Below are positions 36,025-46,367 of a stretch of 64,000 nucleotides of DNA, piece after piece. Numbering within the stretch: position 1 is the stretch's first letter; every line of letters begins with the position of its first letter. Origin of the DNA: Rhizobium chutanense. GTDB taxonomy: Bacteria; Pseudomonadota; Alphaproteobacteria; Rhizobiales; Rhizobiaceae. The notes beneath the pieces were generated by a model. The model was not told where the DNA came from and searched no databases. It worked only from the letters and a program-made list of their open reading frames with translations. The position numbers and the translations under genes were made by a program. The stretch spans positions 62,001 to 126,000 of the forward strand of contig NZ_NWSV01000006.1 of NCBI RefSeq assembly GCF_002531935.1, in the 5' to 3' direction.

Positions 36025-39024
36025 ATGAAAAAAGGCGATCACCTCTTCCTAGTCGATGGTTCCGGATTCATCTTTCGGGCGTTTCATGCACTGCCACCGC
36101 TGACCCGCAAGACCGACGGCCTGCCGATCGGCGCCGTTTCCGGTTTCTGCAACATGCTGTGGAAGTTGTTGAGAGATGCGCGCAATACCGATGTCGGTGT
36201 CACGCCGACCCATCTTGCCGTCATTTTCGACTATTCCGCCAAGACCTTTCGCAAGGATCTCTACGACGCCTATAAGGCGAATCGCTCCGCGCCTCCGGAA
36301 GAACTCATCCCGCAATTCGGCCTGATCAGAGAGGCGACCCGCGCTTTCAACCTGCCCTGCATCGAGACCGAAGGCTTCGAGGCCGACGACATCATCGCCA
36401 CCTATGCCCGTCAGGCCGAGGCATCGGGCGCCGATGTCACCATCGTCTCCTCCGACAAGGATCTGATGCAGCTCGTCACATCCAACGTCCACATGTATGA
36501 CAGCATGAAGGACAAGCAGATCGGCATTCCCGACGTCGTCGAGAAATGGGGCGTGCCGCCGGAAAAGATGATCGACCTGCAGGCGATGACCGGCGATTCC
36601 GTCGACAATGTTCCCGGCATCCCGGGCATCGGCCCGAAAACCGCCGCCCAGCTGCTCGAGGAATATGGCGATCTCGACACGCTGCTCGACCGTGCCGCCG
36701 AGATCAAGCAGGTCAAGCGCCGCGAGACGATTCTGGCCAATATCGAGATGGCGAGGCTCTCGCGCGAACTCGTGCGGCTGCGCACCGATGTGCCGCTCGA
36801 TCTCGATCTCGACGCGCTGGTGCTGGAGCCGCAGAACGGCCCGAAGCTGATCGGCTTCCTGAAGACGATGGAATTCACGACGCTGACGCGTCGCGTCGCC
36901 GAAGTCTGCGATTGCGATGCCAACGCCATCGAGCCGGCAATCGTCCGCATCGAATGGGGCAAGACGGCCCACGGGCCCGATCTCGATGCAGTGGAGCCGG
37001 AGCCCGTTGCCGGCGGCATCCCCGAGGTCTCGGGCGAATCGGTGCCGGTACCGCCGCGTGCCAAGGCGAAACCCGCCGTCGAAGGCGCCTTTTCGCCCGC
37101 CGATCTTGCCAAGGCGCGGGCCGAAGCCTTTGCGGCGCTGCCCTTCGATCATTCGGCCTATGTGACGATCCGCGATCTGGCCACACTCGACCGCTGGATC
37201 GCCGATGCGCGCGCTACCGGCCTCGTCGCTTTCGACACCGAAACCACGTCGCTGGATGCGATGCAGGCCGAGCTTGTCGGCTTTTCGCTGGCGATCGCCG
37301 ACAATGTCGCCGATCCCACCGGCACGAAGATCCGCGCCGCTTACGTGCCGCTCGCCCACAAGAACGGCGTCGGCGACCTGCTTGGCGGCGGCCTTGCCGA
37401 CAATCAGATCCCCATGCGCGATGCCTTGCCGCGGCTGAAGGCATTGCTGGAGGATCCTGCGGTTCTGAAAGTCGCGCAGAACCTGAAATACGACTACCTG
37501 CTAATGCAGCGCTACGGCGTCGAGACCCGGAGTTTCGACGACACGATGCTGATCTCCTACGTGCTTGATGCCGGCACCGGTGCGCATGGCATGGATCCGC
37601 TCTCGGAAAAATTCCTCGGCCACACGCCGATCCCCTACAAGGATGTGGCCGGCAGCGGCAAGGCGAACGTCACCTTCGATCTTGTCGATATCGACCGCGC
37701 CACCCATTATGCCGCCGAAGACGCCGACGTGACGCTGCGCCTGTGGCTAGTGCTGAAGCCGAGGCTGGCCGCGGCCGGGCTGACCAGCGTCTATGAACGG
37801 CTGGAGCGGCCGCTGCTGCCGGTGCTGGCGCGCATGGAAGCGCGGGGCATCACCGTCGACCGCCAAATCCTCTCGCGCCTGTCCGGCGAGCTGGCCCAAG
37901 GTGCCGCGCGCCTGGAAGACGAAATCTACCAGCTCGCCGGCGAGCGGTTCAATATCGGCTCGCCGAAGCAGCTGGGCGATATCCTGTTCGGCAAGATGGG
38001 CCTTGCCGGCGGCAGCAAGACGAAGACCGGGCAATGGTCCACCTCCGCCCAGGTGCTCGAGGATCTGGCCGCCGCCGGTTTCGAGCTGCCGCGCAAGATC
38101 GTCGACTGGCGCCAGCTCACCAAGCTGAAATCCACCTATACCGACGCGCTCCCCGGTTATGTCCACGCCGAGACCAAGCGGGTCCATACCTCCTATTCGC
38201 TGGCATCGACGACGACGGGGCGCTTGTCTTCCTCCGAGCCGAACCTGCAGAACATCCCCGTGCGCACCGCCGAAGGCCGCAAGATCCGCACCGCCTTCAT
38301 CTCGACGCCGGGCCATAAGCTGATTTCTGCCGACTACAGCCAGATCGAATTGCGCGTGCTTGCCCATGTGGCCGAGATCCCGCAGCTGACCAAGGCCTTC
38401 GAGGATGGCGTCGACATTCACGCCATGACCGCGTCGGAAATGTTCGGCGTACCGGTCGAAGGCATGCCCGGCGAAGTGCGCCGCCGCGCCAAGGCGATCA
38501 ATTTCGGCATCATCTACGGCATCTCGGCCTTCGGTCTCGCCAACCAGCTGTCGATCGAGCGTTCGGAAGCCGGCGATTACATCAAGAAATATTTCGAGCG
38601 TTTCCCCGGCATCCGCGACTATATGGAAAGCCGAAAAGCGATGGCGCGCGACAAGGGCTATGTCGAGACGATCTTCGGCCGGCGAATCAACTATCCCGAA
38701 ATCCGCTCGTCCAATCCGTCCGTGCGCGCCTTCAACGAGCGTGCGGCGATCAACGCGCCGATCCAGGGCTCGGCTGCCGACGTCATCCGCCGGGCGATGA
38801 TCAAGATGGAGCCGGCCCTTGCCGAAGCCGGCCTTGCCGAGCGTGTCCGCATGCTGCTGCAGGTGCATGACGAACTCATCTTCGAGGTCGAGGACGAGGA
38901 TGTCGAAAAGGCGATGCCGACAATCGTCTCGGTGATGGAAAACGCCACAATGCCGGCGCTCGAAATGCGCGTGCCGCTCAAGGTCGATGCGCGCGCCGCC
39001 AGCAATTGGGACGAGGCGCATTGA
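36025..39024 (+). CDS. polA: DNA polymerase I
   Basis: PolA (999 aa) fills gaps and removes RNA primers. The 5'-3' exonuclease (1-300) starts GDHLFLVDGSGFIFRAFHAL and has the H3TH DNVPGIPGIGPKTAAQLLEE. A linker of about 60 residues with a Pro/Lys-rich part follows. The 3'-5' exonuclease keeps its acidic residues (VAFDTETTSLD, NLKYDYLLM, YAAEDADVTL), so proofreading should be active. The polymerase domain has SADYSQIELRVLAH, RRRAKAINFGIIYGIS and LQVHDELIFEV. The ATG at 36025 has no evident ribosome site, unusual for an essential-type gene. Confidence 0.98.
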   Translation: MKKGDHLFLVDGSGFIFRAFHALPPLTRKTDGLPIGAVSGFCNMLWKLLRDARNTDVGVTPTHLAVIFDYSAKTFRKDLYDAYKANRSAPPEELIPQFGLIREATRAFNLPCIETEGFEADDIIATYARQAEASGADVTIVSSDKDLMQLVTSNVHMYDSMKDKQIGIPDVVEKWGVPPEKMIDLQAMTGDSVDNVPGIPGIGPKTAAQLLEEYGDLDTLLDRAAEIKQVKRRETILANIEMARLSRELVRLRTDVPLDLDLDALVLEPQNGPKLIGFLKTMEFTTLTRRVAEVCDCDANAIEPAIVRIEWGKTAHGPDLDAVEPEPVAGGIPEVSGESVPVPPRAKAKPAVEGAFSPADLAKARAEAFAALPFDHSAYVTIRDLATLDRWIADARATGLVAFDTETTSLDAMQAELVGFSLAIADNVADPTGTKIRAAYVPLAHKNGVGDLLGGGLADNQIPMRDALPRLKALLEDPAVLKVAQNLKYDYLLMQRYGVETRSFDDTMLISYVLDAGTGAHGMDPLSEKFLGHTPIPYKDVAGSGKANVTFDLVDIDRATHYAAEDADVTLRLWLVLKPRLAAAGLTSVYERLERPLLPVLARMEARGITVDRQILSRLSGELAQGAARLEDEIYQLAGERFNIGSPKQLGDILFGKMGLAGGSKTKTGQWSTSAQVLEDLAAAGFELPRKIVDWRQLTKLKSTYTDALPGYVHAETKRVHTSYSLASTTTGRLSSSEPNLQNIPVRTAEGRKIRTAFISTPGHKLISADYSQIELRVLAHVAEIPQLTKAFEDGVDIHAMTASEMFGVPVEGMPGEVRRRAKAINFGIIYGISAFGLANQLSIERSEAGDYIKKYFERFPGIRDYMESRKAMARDKGYVETIFGRRINYPEIRSSNPSVRAFNERAAINAPIQGSAADVIRRAMIKMEPALAEAGLAERVRMLLQVHDELIFEVEDEDVEKAMPTIVSVMENATMPALEMRVPLKVDARAASNWDEAH

Positions 39025-39039
39025 TCCCTCCCGCCCGGA

Positions 39040-39080
39040 CGCGCAGCGGTTCCGGGGTGACGGCATGCATGAAAACAGTA
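39040..39080. repeat. Intergenic repeat, copy 3
   Basis: CGCGCAGCGGTTCCGGGGTG, then ACGGCATGCATGAAAACAG, aligns with copies at 23345-23385 and 26848-26888. It lies just after polA; the rest of 39081-39282 shows no gene. Confidence 0.55.
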
Positions 39081-39282
39081 AGCTGAAGCACGTCTGCAGG
39101 AACCACATTCGCTGCACCGCGCTTCGGCCGCCGCCCCAAAATGGCAAAGATTTTTCCGCCTAACGCAAATCATTGAAAGAACAGCACTTTATGTCAGGCA
39201 GCCGTCTCGGAACGATACGGCAGGAAGGAACTTATTAACCTTCCTTTTCTATCCCGGTAGGGTCGTAATTTGTTAGGCATGA

Positions 39283-41655
39283 GTGAGTAGCGGACGCATG
39301 CGTTTTCCCAGAACCAATTTGACGGACGCCGGTGACTTTTCCAGCGGGATTGAAACGGAGCTTCCGGAGGTAGATCCGGGAGAAAAGCCGGCGGCGCCGA
39401 TCTGGCAGAGCAATTTTTCCCTCGCGCCGAATGTCCGATTCACCCGCACGCCGGAAACGCTGATCAGCAGGCGCCGCGGGCCGAACGAGCCAGTTCGCGA
39501 TGATTCGCAGATTGGACAGCAGGCGATACGCATAGAGCCGGTCGCCGTCGACGTGCCGTTCGATATCTATCTGCCGGAGCCGGAAGAAATTTCCGCAGCG
39601 CCCGTGGTCGAACTGCAGCCGCCCCCCTTGGCTGAAGAGGCCGCCGCGCCGGCCTTCCGCGCCACCGCCGAGCTTTCCTCCATTTCGGATTTCGCCTTCT
39701 GGGAAGTCATGGCCTTCGAAGAGGCCGAGCCGGTTCGCGCGCCGCCCTTGATCTCGTTCCCGAAGGCTGAGACCGCACCCGAATCGATCACATCGCTGTT
39801 CCGTATCATGGAATGGCGCCCCGGCCGACCGGCTCCCGCTCCGGCCGCCTCCCGCCCGGTGCCGCCGCCGCCGGTCTCCGCAAAGGTTGCCATACGTCCT
39901 CCGGTCGCCCCTGCTCTGGAAAAACCCAGGCGCATCCCTGTCGAGGCACCGGTCGTGTCGGCACCGCAGGCAATACAGGCGCTTCCGATCGCGCCAGCCC
40001 CCCAGATCGCGCCAGCCCCTCAGATTGCGTCGGCTCCCCAGGTCTCGCCACCGCCGCAGCGCACGCCGCCTGTCGCCGCGGTTCTGCCGTCGCCGCGCCT
40101 CGTCGCGCGGCCCGAAAGGATCGACGCCTCAGGCTATGAATTCCCGCCGCGCGCCCTGTTGCAGGAGCCGCCGGAACGGCTCGGCGAGATCATGTCGCAG
40201 GAGACGCTGGAGCAGAATGCCGGGCTGCTGGAAAGCGTGCTCGAAGATTTCGGCATCAAGGGCGAGATCATCCATGTCCGCCCCGGCCCGGTCGTCACCC
40301 TCTATGAATTCGAGCCGGCCCCGGGCGTGAAGTCGTCGCGCGTCATCGGCCTTGCCGACGATATCGCCCGCTCGATGTCGGCGCTTTCGGCCCGTGTCGC
40401 CGTCGTGCCCGGCCGCAACGTCATCGGCATCGAATTGCCGAATGTCACCCGTGAAACCGTTTATTTCCGCGAGATGATCGAAAGCCAGGATTTCGACAAG
40501 AGCGGCTACAAGCTGGCGCTCGGTCTCGGCAAGACGATCGGCGGCGAACCTGTGATCGCCGAGCTTGCCAAGATGCCGCATCTGCTCGTTGCCGGCACCA
40601 CCGGCTCGGGCAAATCGGTCGCCATCAACACGATGATCCTGTCGCTGCTCTATCGCATGACGCCGGAACAATGCCGGCTGATCATGGTCGACCCCAAGAT
40701 GCTCGAACTCTCCGTCTATGACGGCATTCCGCATCTCCTGACGCCCGTCGTCACCGATCCGAAGAAGGCGGTGATGGCGCTGAAATGGGCCGTGCGCGAG
40801 ATGGAGGAGCGTTACCGCAAGATGTCGCGCCTCGGCGTGCGCAATATCGATGGCTACAACGACCGCGTGGCGCAGGCGCGCGACAAGGGCGAGACCATCC
40901 ACATCATGGTCCAGACCGGCTTCGAGAAGGGAACCGGTGCGCCGGTCGAGGAAAGCCAGGAGCTGGATCTCGCGCCGATGCCCTATATCGTCGTCATCGT
41001 CGACGAGATGGCCGACCTGATGATGGTCGCCGGCAAGGAGATCGAAGGCGCGATCCAGCGTCTGGCGCAGATGGCGCGCGCCGCCGGCATTCATCTGATC
41101 ATGGCGACGCAGCGCCCCTCGGTCGACGTCATCACCGGCACGATCAAGGCGAACTTCCCGACCCGCATCTCCTTCCAGGTGACCTCGAAGATCGACAGCC
41201 GCACCATTCTCGGCGAACAGGGCGCCGAGCAGCTGCTCGGCCAGGGCGACATGCTGCACATGCAGGGCGGCGGACGGATTTCCCGCGTCCATGGTCCCTT
41301 CGTCTCCGATCTCGAGGTCGAAAAGGTCGTTGCCCATCTGAAAACGCAAGGGCGCCCCGAATATCTCGACACCGTCACGGCCGATGAAGAGGAAGAGACG
41401 GAAGAGGAAGAGGCCGGCGCCGTCTTCGACAAGAGCGCCATGGCCTCGGAAGATGGCAATGAACTCTACGAACAGGCGGTCAAGGTCGTCATGCGCGACA
41501 AGAAGTGCTCGACCTCCTACATCCAGCGCCGCCTCGGCATCGGTTACAACAGAGCCGCTTCGCTCGTCGAGCGCATGGAGAAGGAAGGCCTCGTCGGCCC
41601 GGCCAACCACGTCGGCAAGCGCGAGATCGTCTCGGGCCGGGGTGACGGCGATTGA
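39283..41655 (+). CDS. ftsK: FtsK/SpoIIIE family DNA translocase without membrane domain
   Basis: A 790-aa hexameric DNA motor. There is no hydrophobic segment: residues 1-285 are soluble, acidic and Pro/Ala-rich with repeats such as IAPAPQ. The alpha domain (about 290-390) has [20 protein letters not shown]; the beta RecA-like domain has Walker [14 protein letters not shown] (about 437) and Walker [16 protein letters not shown] (about 568). The gamma domain (about 720-785) with [20 protein letters not shown] reads polar DNA motifs and activates XerD in FtsK proteins. GTG 39283 and ATG 39298 are both possible starts. A membrane-bound paralogue may exist elsewhere. Confidence 0.93.
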   Translation: MSSGRMRFPRTNLTDAGDFSSGIETELPEVDPGEKPAAPIWQSNFSLAPNVRFTRTPETLISRRRGPNEPVRDDSQIGQQAIRIEPVAVDVPFDIYLPEPEEISAAPVVELQPPPLAEEAAAPAFRATAELSSISDFAFWEVMAFEEAEPVRAPPLISFPKAETAPESITSLFRIMEWRPGRPAPAPAASRPVPPPPVSAKVAIRPPVAPALEKPRRIPVEAPVVSAPQAIQALPIAPAPQIAPAPQIASAPQVSPPPQRTPPVAAVLPSPRLVARPERIDASGYEFPPRALLQEPPERLGEIMSQETLEQNAGLLESVLEDFGIKGEIIHVRPGPVVTLYEFEPAPGVKSSRVIGLADDIARSMSALSARVAVVPGRNVIGIELPNVTRETVYFREMIESQDFDKSGYKLALGLGKTIGGEPVIAELAKMPHLLVAGTTGSGKSVAINTMILSLLYRMTPEQCRLIMVDPKMLELSVYDGIPHLLTPVVTDPKKAVMALKWAVREMEERYRKMSRLGVRNIDGYNDRVAQARDKGETIHIMVQTGFEKGTGAPVEESQELDLAPMPYIVVIVDEMADLMMVAGKEIEGAIQRLAQMARAAGIHLIMATQRPSVDVITGTIKANFPTRISFQVTSKIDSRTILGEQGAEQLLGQGDMLHMQGGGRISRVHGPFVSDLEVEKVVAHLKTQGRPEYLDTVTADEEEETEEEEAGAVFDKSAMASEDGNELYEQAVKVVMRDKKCSTSYIQRRLGIGYNRAASLVERMEKEGLVGPANHVGKREIVSGRGDGD

Positions 41656-41711
41656 TCGGCATGAGCAGCGCCGTCACGGCTCGACGTGAGGCGCTGCACT
41701 CCATTGGCACG

Positions 41712-42500
41712 TCATCCCGCGACTGCGGAACGGGTGGCGCGTTTGTGCACGATGGCAAGCAGACCGCCGAGCAAGATCGTTCCGAGGATGAAGAGAAATG
41801 CCGCGGCGACGATGGCCGGGCTGATGTTTTCGCGAATGGACGAGAACATCTGGCGCGCGAGCGTCAACTGGTTTGGGCCGGCGACAAACAGGGTTAGCAC
41901 GACTTCATCCAGCGAGGTGGCAAAAGCCAGCACCGCGCCTGACAGTACACCCGGCATGGCGAGCGGCAGCGTTATTTTCCAGAAGACCTTTGCCGGAGAA
42001 GCCCCCAGGCTCGTCGCCGCCCGCTCGACCCGGTGGTCGATGCCGTCAAGCGCCGCGGTGACGCTGATCAGCACGAAGGGTACGGCGACGACGGTATGCG
42101 CTGCGATGACGGCCGCAAAGGTGTTCGGAAATCCGAGCTTGGCAAACAGGATCTGAAGCCCGACGCCGAGCACGACCGCCGGAACGACCATCGGCAGAAG
42201 GAACATTGTCCGCAGTGCCGAACCGAAGACAATGCGCCGGCGTAGCGCAAGTGAGGCCAGCATGCCGAGCACGGTTGAAAGCAACGTGGTCCCCGTGCCG
42301 ATCAGCAGGCTGTTGACGATGGATCGGCGCCAGGCGTCTCCGTTTGCGAGTTCCGCAAACCAGCGGGTCGAAAAAGAAGGGATGGGATAGGCCAGGAAAC
42401 TGCTGGAGGTAAATGCGATCGGCAGGATCGCCAAAAGCGGGGCCAGCAGAAAAATCACCGTCGCCGCACCGTACAGAAATTTAAGCAAACGAACTGTCAT
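41712..42500 (-). CDS. ABC transporter permease, PotC/spermidine type
   Basis: A 262-aa inner-membrane permease with about six helices. The cytoplasmic EAA loop, which contacts the ATPase, is ERAATSLGASPAKVFWKITL (about 165-184). It begins one base after the stop of the upstream permease (TGACATG). With 42502-45901 it forms a complete four-gene importer of the polyamine/Fe/thiamine-like PotABCD class. Substrate is unknown. Confidence 0.92.
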   Translation of the reverse strand: MTVRLLKFLYGAATVIFLLAPLLAILPIAFTSSSFLAYPIPSFSTRWFAELANGDAWRRSIVNSLLIGTGTTLLSTVLGMLASLALRRRIVFGSALRTMFLLPMVVPAVVLGVGLQILFAKLGFPNTFAAVIAAHTVVAVPFVLISVTAALDGIDHRVERAATSLGASPAKVFWKITLPLAMPGVLSGAVLAFATSLDEVVLTLFVAGPNQLTLARQMFSSIRENISPAIVAAAFLFILGTILLGGLLAIVHKRATRSAVAG

Positions 42501-42501
42501 G

Positions 42502-43671
42502 TCAGGCACCTGCCGTCTTCGTCGAGAGCCGGCCATAGACGCCGTAGAGCACGATGGTCGCGGCGAGCAGCACGATGCCGAGCGCGCCGGCCATGCCCCA
42601 ATTGGCGGAGCCGGTGGCATAGAAGGCAATCACCGAACTGATCATCTGGTCTTTCGGCCCGCCGATGAGCGCCGGCGTGATGTAGTAACCGAGTGCTGCC
42701 ATGAAGACGAGCAGCCCGCCGGAAGCGATGCCGCGCAATGTCAGAGGCAACAGGATTTGCAGGAAGGCCCGGATCGGCCGTGCGCCGAGAGAGGCTGCCG
42801 CCGGCATGAGATTTCGGGGGATTGCGATGAGGACGCTGTAGATCGGCAGGACCATGAAGGGCAGCAGAACATGCGTCATGGCGATAATAACACCCGTTCG
42901 GTTGAAGAGAAGCGGCAGCGGGTCGCGGACGAGGCCGAGCGAGACGAGGAAGGAATTGATAAGCCCCTTGTCCTGCAGGAGGATGTACCAGGCCGCGGTA
43001 CGCACCAGCAGCGATGTCCATAGCGGCAGGAGCACCGCGGCAAGGAGAAGCTGTCGCCGCCAGCCGCTGGAGGCTGCGACCAGCATCGCATATGGCAGGC
43101 CGATCAGGCATGTCGCCACGGTCACGACGGCAGCCACAGTGAACGTTCTGAGAAGGATTGCCCGATTGGCCGACTCGCCATCCGGCATCGCCACGATGGT
43201 TCCCGACGTGTCGTGCTGAAGGTCAACCGCGGCAAGGAGATTGCGATCGGTATAGGGATAGGTCGCTTCGGCGATGGCCCGCCAGAACGCGGGATCGTTC
43301 CATCGCGCGTCCACCTCTCCAAGTTTTATCGGTTCGGCGCTGTCTTTCACGGCGGCGACGGTCTTTCTCATCAGCGTGCGGAAACCCGGCTGGGCGCTGT
43401 TCAGTCTTCGGACCACCTCGCCCAGATTCTGGTCGTCGTCGATCGATTTCAGGTCTTCGGCAAGTGCGATCTGCATTTCGTCGGACGGCTCGGAATTGCG
43501 GTTCCAGGCCGAAACCGCGGCTGTCGTTCGGGGCAGGTTCTGGCTGACGACCGGATCTGACACCGCCTGCTCGAGCACCGTCAGCAGTGGCCAGAGGAAA
43601 AAGACAGCCAGGAACAGAGTAAGAGGAAGGACAAGGGCGAAGGTGCCGATGTTTTGACGGAACGCGCTCAT
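42502..43671 (-). CDS. ABC transporter permease, PotB type
   Basis: A 389-aa permease. After a first helix (FALVLPLTLFLAVFFLWPLL) comes a large periplasmic loop of about 130 polar residues before helix 2, then five further helices and the EAA loop AAASLGARPIRAFLQILLPL. The big loop is longer than in E. coli PotB and is seen in several opine/polyamine-type permeases. The ATG at 43671 overlaps the ATPase stop (ATGA), so the genes are coupled. Confidence 0.92.
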   Translation of the reverse strand: MSAFRQNIGTFALVLPLTLFLAVFFLWPLLTVLEQAVSDPVVSQNLPRTTAAVSAWNRNSEPSDEMQIALAEDLKSIDDDQNLGEVVRRLNSAQPGFRTLMRKTVAAVKDSAEPIKLGEVDARWNDPAFWRAIAEATYPYTDRNLLAAVDLQHDTSGTIVAMPDGESANRAILLRTFTVAAVVTVATCLIGLPYAMLVAASSGWRRQLLLAAVLLPLWTSLLVRTAAWYILLQDKGLINSFLVSLGLVRDPLPLLFNRTGVIIAMTHVLLPFMVLPIYSVLIAIPRNLMPAAASLGARPIRAFLQILLPLTLRGIASGGLLVFMAALGYYITPALIGGPKDQMISSVIAFYATGSANWGMAGALGIVLLAATIVLYGVYGRLSTKTAGA

Positions 43672-44741
43672 GCCGCAATCACCCAGCAATCGTCCGGTGC
43701 GAAATGCGCCACCACGTCGGCGCCAGCTGGCCACTCCATCGATCGCCTGTCGGTCCGAACCACGAAGCGGAAGGCATCGTGGTCAAGCTGCACTCGCAGG
43801 TGATCGCCTTGGTATACGCTGTCGAGTATTTTCGTCGGCAAGGCGTTCGTCGCAGACCCACTCCCGCGGGCCGCCAGAGAAATCCGCTCAGGACGCACCG
43901 AAATATGGACGCGGCTTCCGACCGAGAGGGAGCCGTTGCCGGATACGATCACATGCCGCCCATCGGCGATCTCGATTGAGGCCCCGGCTGTTCCGGTCGT
44001 CTTCACCGTTCCTTCTATCAGATTGGTTTCGCCGATGAATTCGGCGACGACGCGTGTTTGCGGGCGGTCATAGATATCACGCGGCGAACCGATCTGCTCG
44101 ATGTTCCCATGGTCGAAGACTGCGATGCGATCGGACATGGTCAGCGCCTCGGCCTGATCGTGGGTTACGAACACCACGGTCAGCTCCAGACGCTTGTGGA
44201 GCGCGCGGATATCGAGTTGCATCTGTTCCCGCAACTGCTTGTCCAGCGCCCCCAGCGGCTCGTCCATCAGCACGACGGCCGGCTCGAACACCAGAGCGCG
44301 GGCGAGTGCCACACGCTGCTGCTGCCCGCCGGAGAGCTGGGCCGGCTTGCGGCTGCTCATCGCAGACAGCTGCACCATGTCGAGCGCCCGTTTTACGCGA
44401 TCGTCGATCTCGCTGCGGCCGACGCCGCGCATCTTCAGCGGAAAGGCGATGTTGTCGGCGACCGACATATGCGGAAAGAGCGCGTAGTTCTGGAAAACGA
44501 CGCCCATTTCGCGCCGATGCGGCGGCAGATGATCGATACGGCGGCCGTCGAGACAGATGCTGCCGCCGGTCGGGTTTTCGAAACCCGCCGCCATCATCAG
44601 CAAGGTTGTCTTGCCGGAACCCGAAGGTCCGAGAAGGCTGACGAACTCGCCCCTCTCGATGTCGAGCGACAGGTCTTTGACGACCTGAAGCGTGCCAAAG
44701 GATTTGGAGACTCTTTCAAAGCGTATGCGCGGCGTAGCCAA
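43668..44741 (-). CDS. ABC transporter ATP-binding protein, PotA type
   Basis: A 357-aa ATPase with Walker A LLGPSGSGKTTLLMM (about 36-50), Q-loop VVFQNYALFPHM, signature [16 protein letters not shown], Walker B AVVLMDEPLGALD and H-loop FVTHDQAEA. The C-terminal TOBE domain (about 280-355) is typical of MalK/PotA importers. It lies 110 nt after the binding-protein gene, the gap holding a strong hairpin. Confidence 0.95.
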   Translation of the reverse strand: MATPRIRFERVSKSFGTLQVVKDLSLDIERGEFVSLLGPSGSGKTTLLMMAAGFENPTGGSICLDGRRIDHLPPHRREMGVVFQNYALFPHMSVADNIAFPLKMRGVGRSEIDDRVKRALDMVQLSAMSSRKPAQLSGGQQQRVALARALVFEPAVVLMDEPLGALDKQLREQMQLDIRALHKRLELTVVFVTHDQAEALTMSDRIAVFDHGNIEQIGSPRDIYDRPQTRVVAEFIGETNLIEGTVKTTGTAGASIEIADGRHVIVSGNGSLSVGSRVHISVRPERISLAARGSGSATNALPTKILDSVYQGDHLRVQLDHDAFRFVVRTDRRSMEWPAGADVVAHFAPDDCWVIAA

Positions 44742-44801
44742 GGCGGCCCTCCGTTCGGATTATCGGTGCTCAAGGAGACGAAGTGACGAGGATGTGCGGA
44801 A

Positions 44802-44839
44802 GCCCCCATGGATCCTCGGCACGAGCGATCCGTGGGGGC
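44802..44839 (-). other. mRNA hairpin between binding-protein and ATPase genes
   Basis: GCCCCCATGGATC and GATCCGTGGGGGC form a 13-bp stem (one mismatch) around 12 nt, 12 nt after the binding-protein stop. There is no T-run, so it probably protects the 3' end of the binding-protein message and limits expression of the downstream genes. Confidence 0.6.
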
Positions 44840-44851
44840 GATATTCTGCCG

Positions 44852-45901
44852 CTACTGTGCCAACCAGGCGTCGAATCTTTTGGTCAGCGCTTCCGAATTG
44901 TCGATCCAGAAGTCCGTATCGAGGCTGACGGCGCCCTGCATGTTGGCCGGGGTCGTCGGCAGGTCCGCCAGTTGGTCGGGCGGCAGGGTCTTGCCGGCTT
45001 CCGTGTTCGTCAGGCCGTAGGCGATATATTGCGGCAGCTTTGCCTGATTTTCCGACTTGCTGGCGAAGGCAACGAAGTCAAAGGCCGCATCCTTGTTTTC
45101 GGCACCCTTCAGGACGACCCAGCTGTCCACGGCGTAGATGCTGCCCGGCCAGACAACCTTGAACTTCCTGCCTTCCGTGCGGTTGATGCCGGTGATACGG
45201 CCGTTATAGGCGCTGGTCATGGCAACCTCGCCGGAGGCAAGCAGTTGCAGTGGCTGGGCGCCCGAGGTCCACCAGACCAGGCTCGGCTTCAAGGCGTCGA
45301 GCTTGGCGAAGGCGCGGTCGACGCCTGCCGGTGTCGCCAGAACCTCGTAAACCTGGTCGGCCGGCACGCCATCGGCCATCAGCGCGGATTCGAGCGTGTA
45401 TTTCGGCCCCTTGCGCAGCGCACGCTTGCCCGGAAATTTCTTCACGTCCCAGAAATCGGCCCAGGATTCCGGGCCCTTGGCAATCTTTGCGCCGTCATAG
45501 GCGATCGCAGTCGACCAAACGATGGAGCCGACGCCGCAATCGCTCACGGCGGATGGGAGGAATGCATCTTTGCCGCCAAGCTTGCTCCAGTCCACCTTTT
45601 CAAAAAGACCGTCGGCACAGCCGAGCGCAAGCTCATCTGCTTCGACTTCCACGGCATCCCAGGAAGGATTGCCGGCTTTGACCTTCGCCTGAAGGACGCC
45701 GATGCCGCCATCCCAGGCCTCATCGAGCAAGGGCTTGCCGGTGCCTTCGGAGAAGGGTTGGAAAAAAATCTTTCGTTGAGCATCCTGAAAGTTCCCACCC
45801 CAGGAAGCTATGGTGAGGTCCCTGGCCACGCTCGGCCCCGTAGCAACTGCCAATGACAGCAGTCCCAGAGCTGCCATTGTAGACCTGTTCTTGAGTTTCA
45901 T
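44852..45901 (-). CDS. ABC transporter periplasmic binding protein, PotD/PotF type
   Basis: A 349-aa type II binding protein. Signal peptide: LKNRSTMAALGLLSLAVATG to VARD, residues 1-27. The mature protein starts LTIASWGGNFQDAQRKIFFQ, characteristic of PotD-like proteins for polyamines and related amines. Other marks are the WDAVEVEADELALGC region and the C-terminal DFWIDNSEALTKRFDAWLAQ. First gene of the importer operon, divergent from a LysR gene. Confidence 0.93.
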   Translation of the reverse strand: MKLKNRSTMAALGLLSLAVATGPSVARDLTIASWGGNFQDAQRKIFFQPFSEGTGKPLLDEAWDGGIGVLQAKVKAGNPSWDAVEVEADELALGCADGLFEKVDWSKLGGKDAFLPSAVSDCGVGSIVWSTAIAYDGAKIAKGPESWADFWDVKKFPGKRALRKGPKYTLESALMADGVPADQVYEVLATPAGVDRAFAKLDALKPSLVWWTSGAQPLQLLASGEVAMTSAYNGRITGINRTEGRKFKVVWPGSIYAVDSWVVLKGAENKDAAFDFVAFASKSENQAKLPQYIAYGLTNTEAGKTLPPDQLADLPTTPANMQGAVSLDTDFWIDNSEALTKRFDAWLAQ

Positions 45902-46236
45902 TCGCTTCCCCTGTTTGTTGAGCGTCTGGTAGACGCCTGGTTGACAGCCACGATCTTTTTGATCGTTGGCGATCTCGTCGGCCGCGCCTGTGGGATAAGC
46001 AAAGCCCGGCTGCAGCAGGCTTGCCGTGTGTCATCTCCAAGAGGCGGACGGTTTTGCTACGGACAATGCTGGCCGATGTCCCCAGGGGCGGAAAGGCGCT
46101 TTTTGTTGCCCTCGGTGGAGACGTGGATGCACCGCTCCCAATCGACCTCTCCGGTCAGACATTGCTCAAGCCCCCGAATTCGACGGGACTCGCCGGTGAA
46201 GAGGGGCCGATACTGCAATTGTCAATTGGCCGGTAA

Positions 46237-46267
46237 GTGGTGCATCATATGCACCACCGTGCACCAC
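46237..46267. promoter_or_regulatory. Candidate LysR operator
   Basis: GTGGTGCAT, a 3-bp spacer and ATGCACCAC make a perfect 9-bp inverted repeat (46237-46257) holding a T-N11-A LysR box. A third half-site TGCACCAC (46260-46267) repeats exactly 10 bp downstream of the right arm, one helical turn. It lies about 100 bp before the LysR start in the gap with the divergent transporter. No gene is seen in the remaining 45902-46236. Confidence 0.65.
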
Positions 46268-46367
46268 TCTTCGTTACACCGAAGGTCCGAAGCCTATGTA
46301 ATATGGACGGCGTAAACGGCATTCCGACTTCGGTTCGGTCGAACCACTTTCCTTGTGAGGGACAGGA

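Noticed and set aside
45941-46315. 124-codon reading frame between the transporter and the LysR gene
   Set aside because: No ribosome site, odd composition, and it covers the operator palindrome; more likely intergenic DNA.
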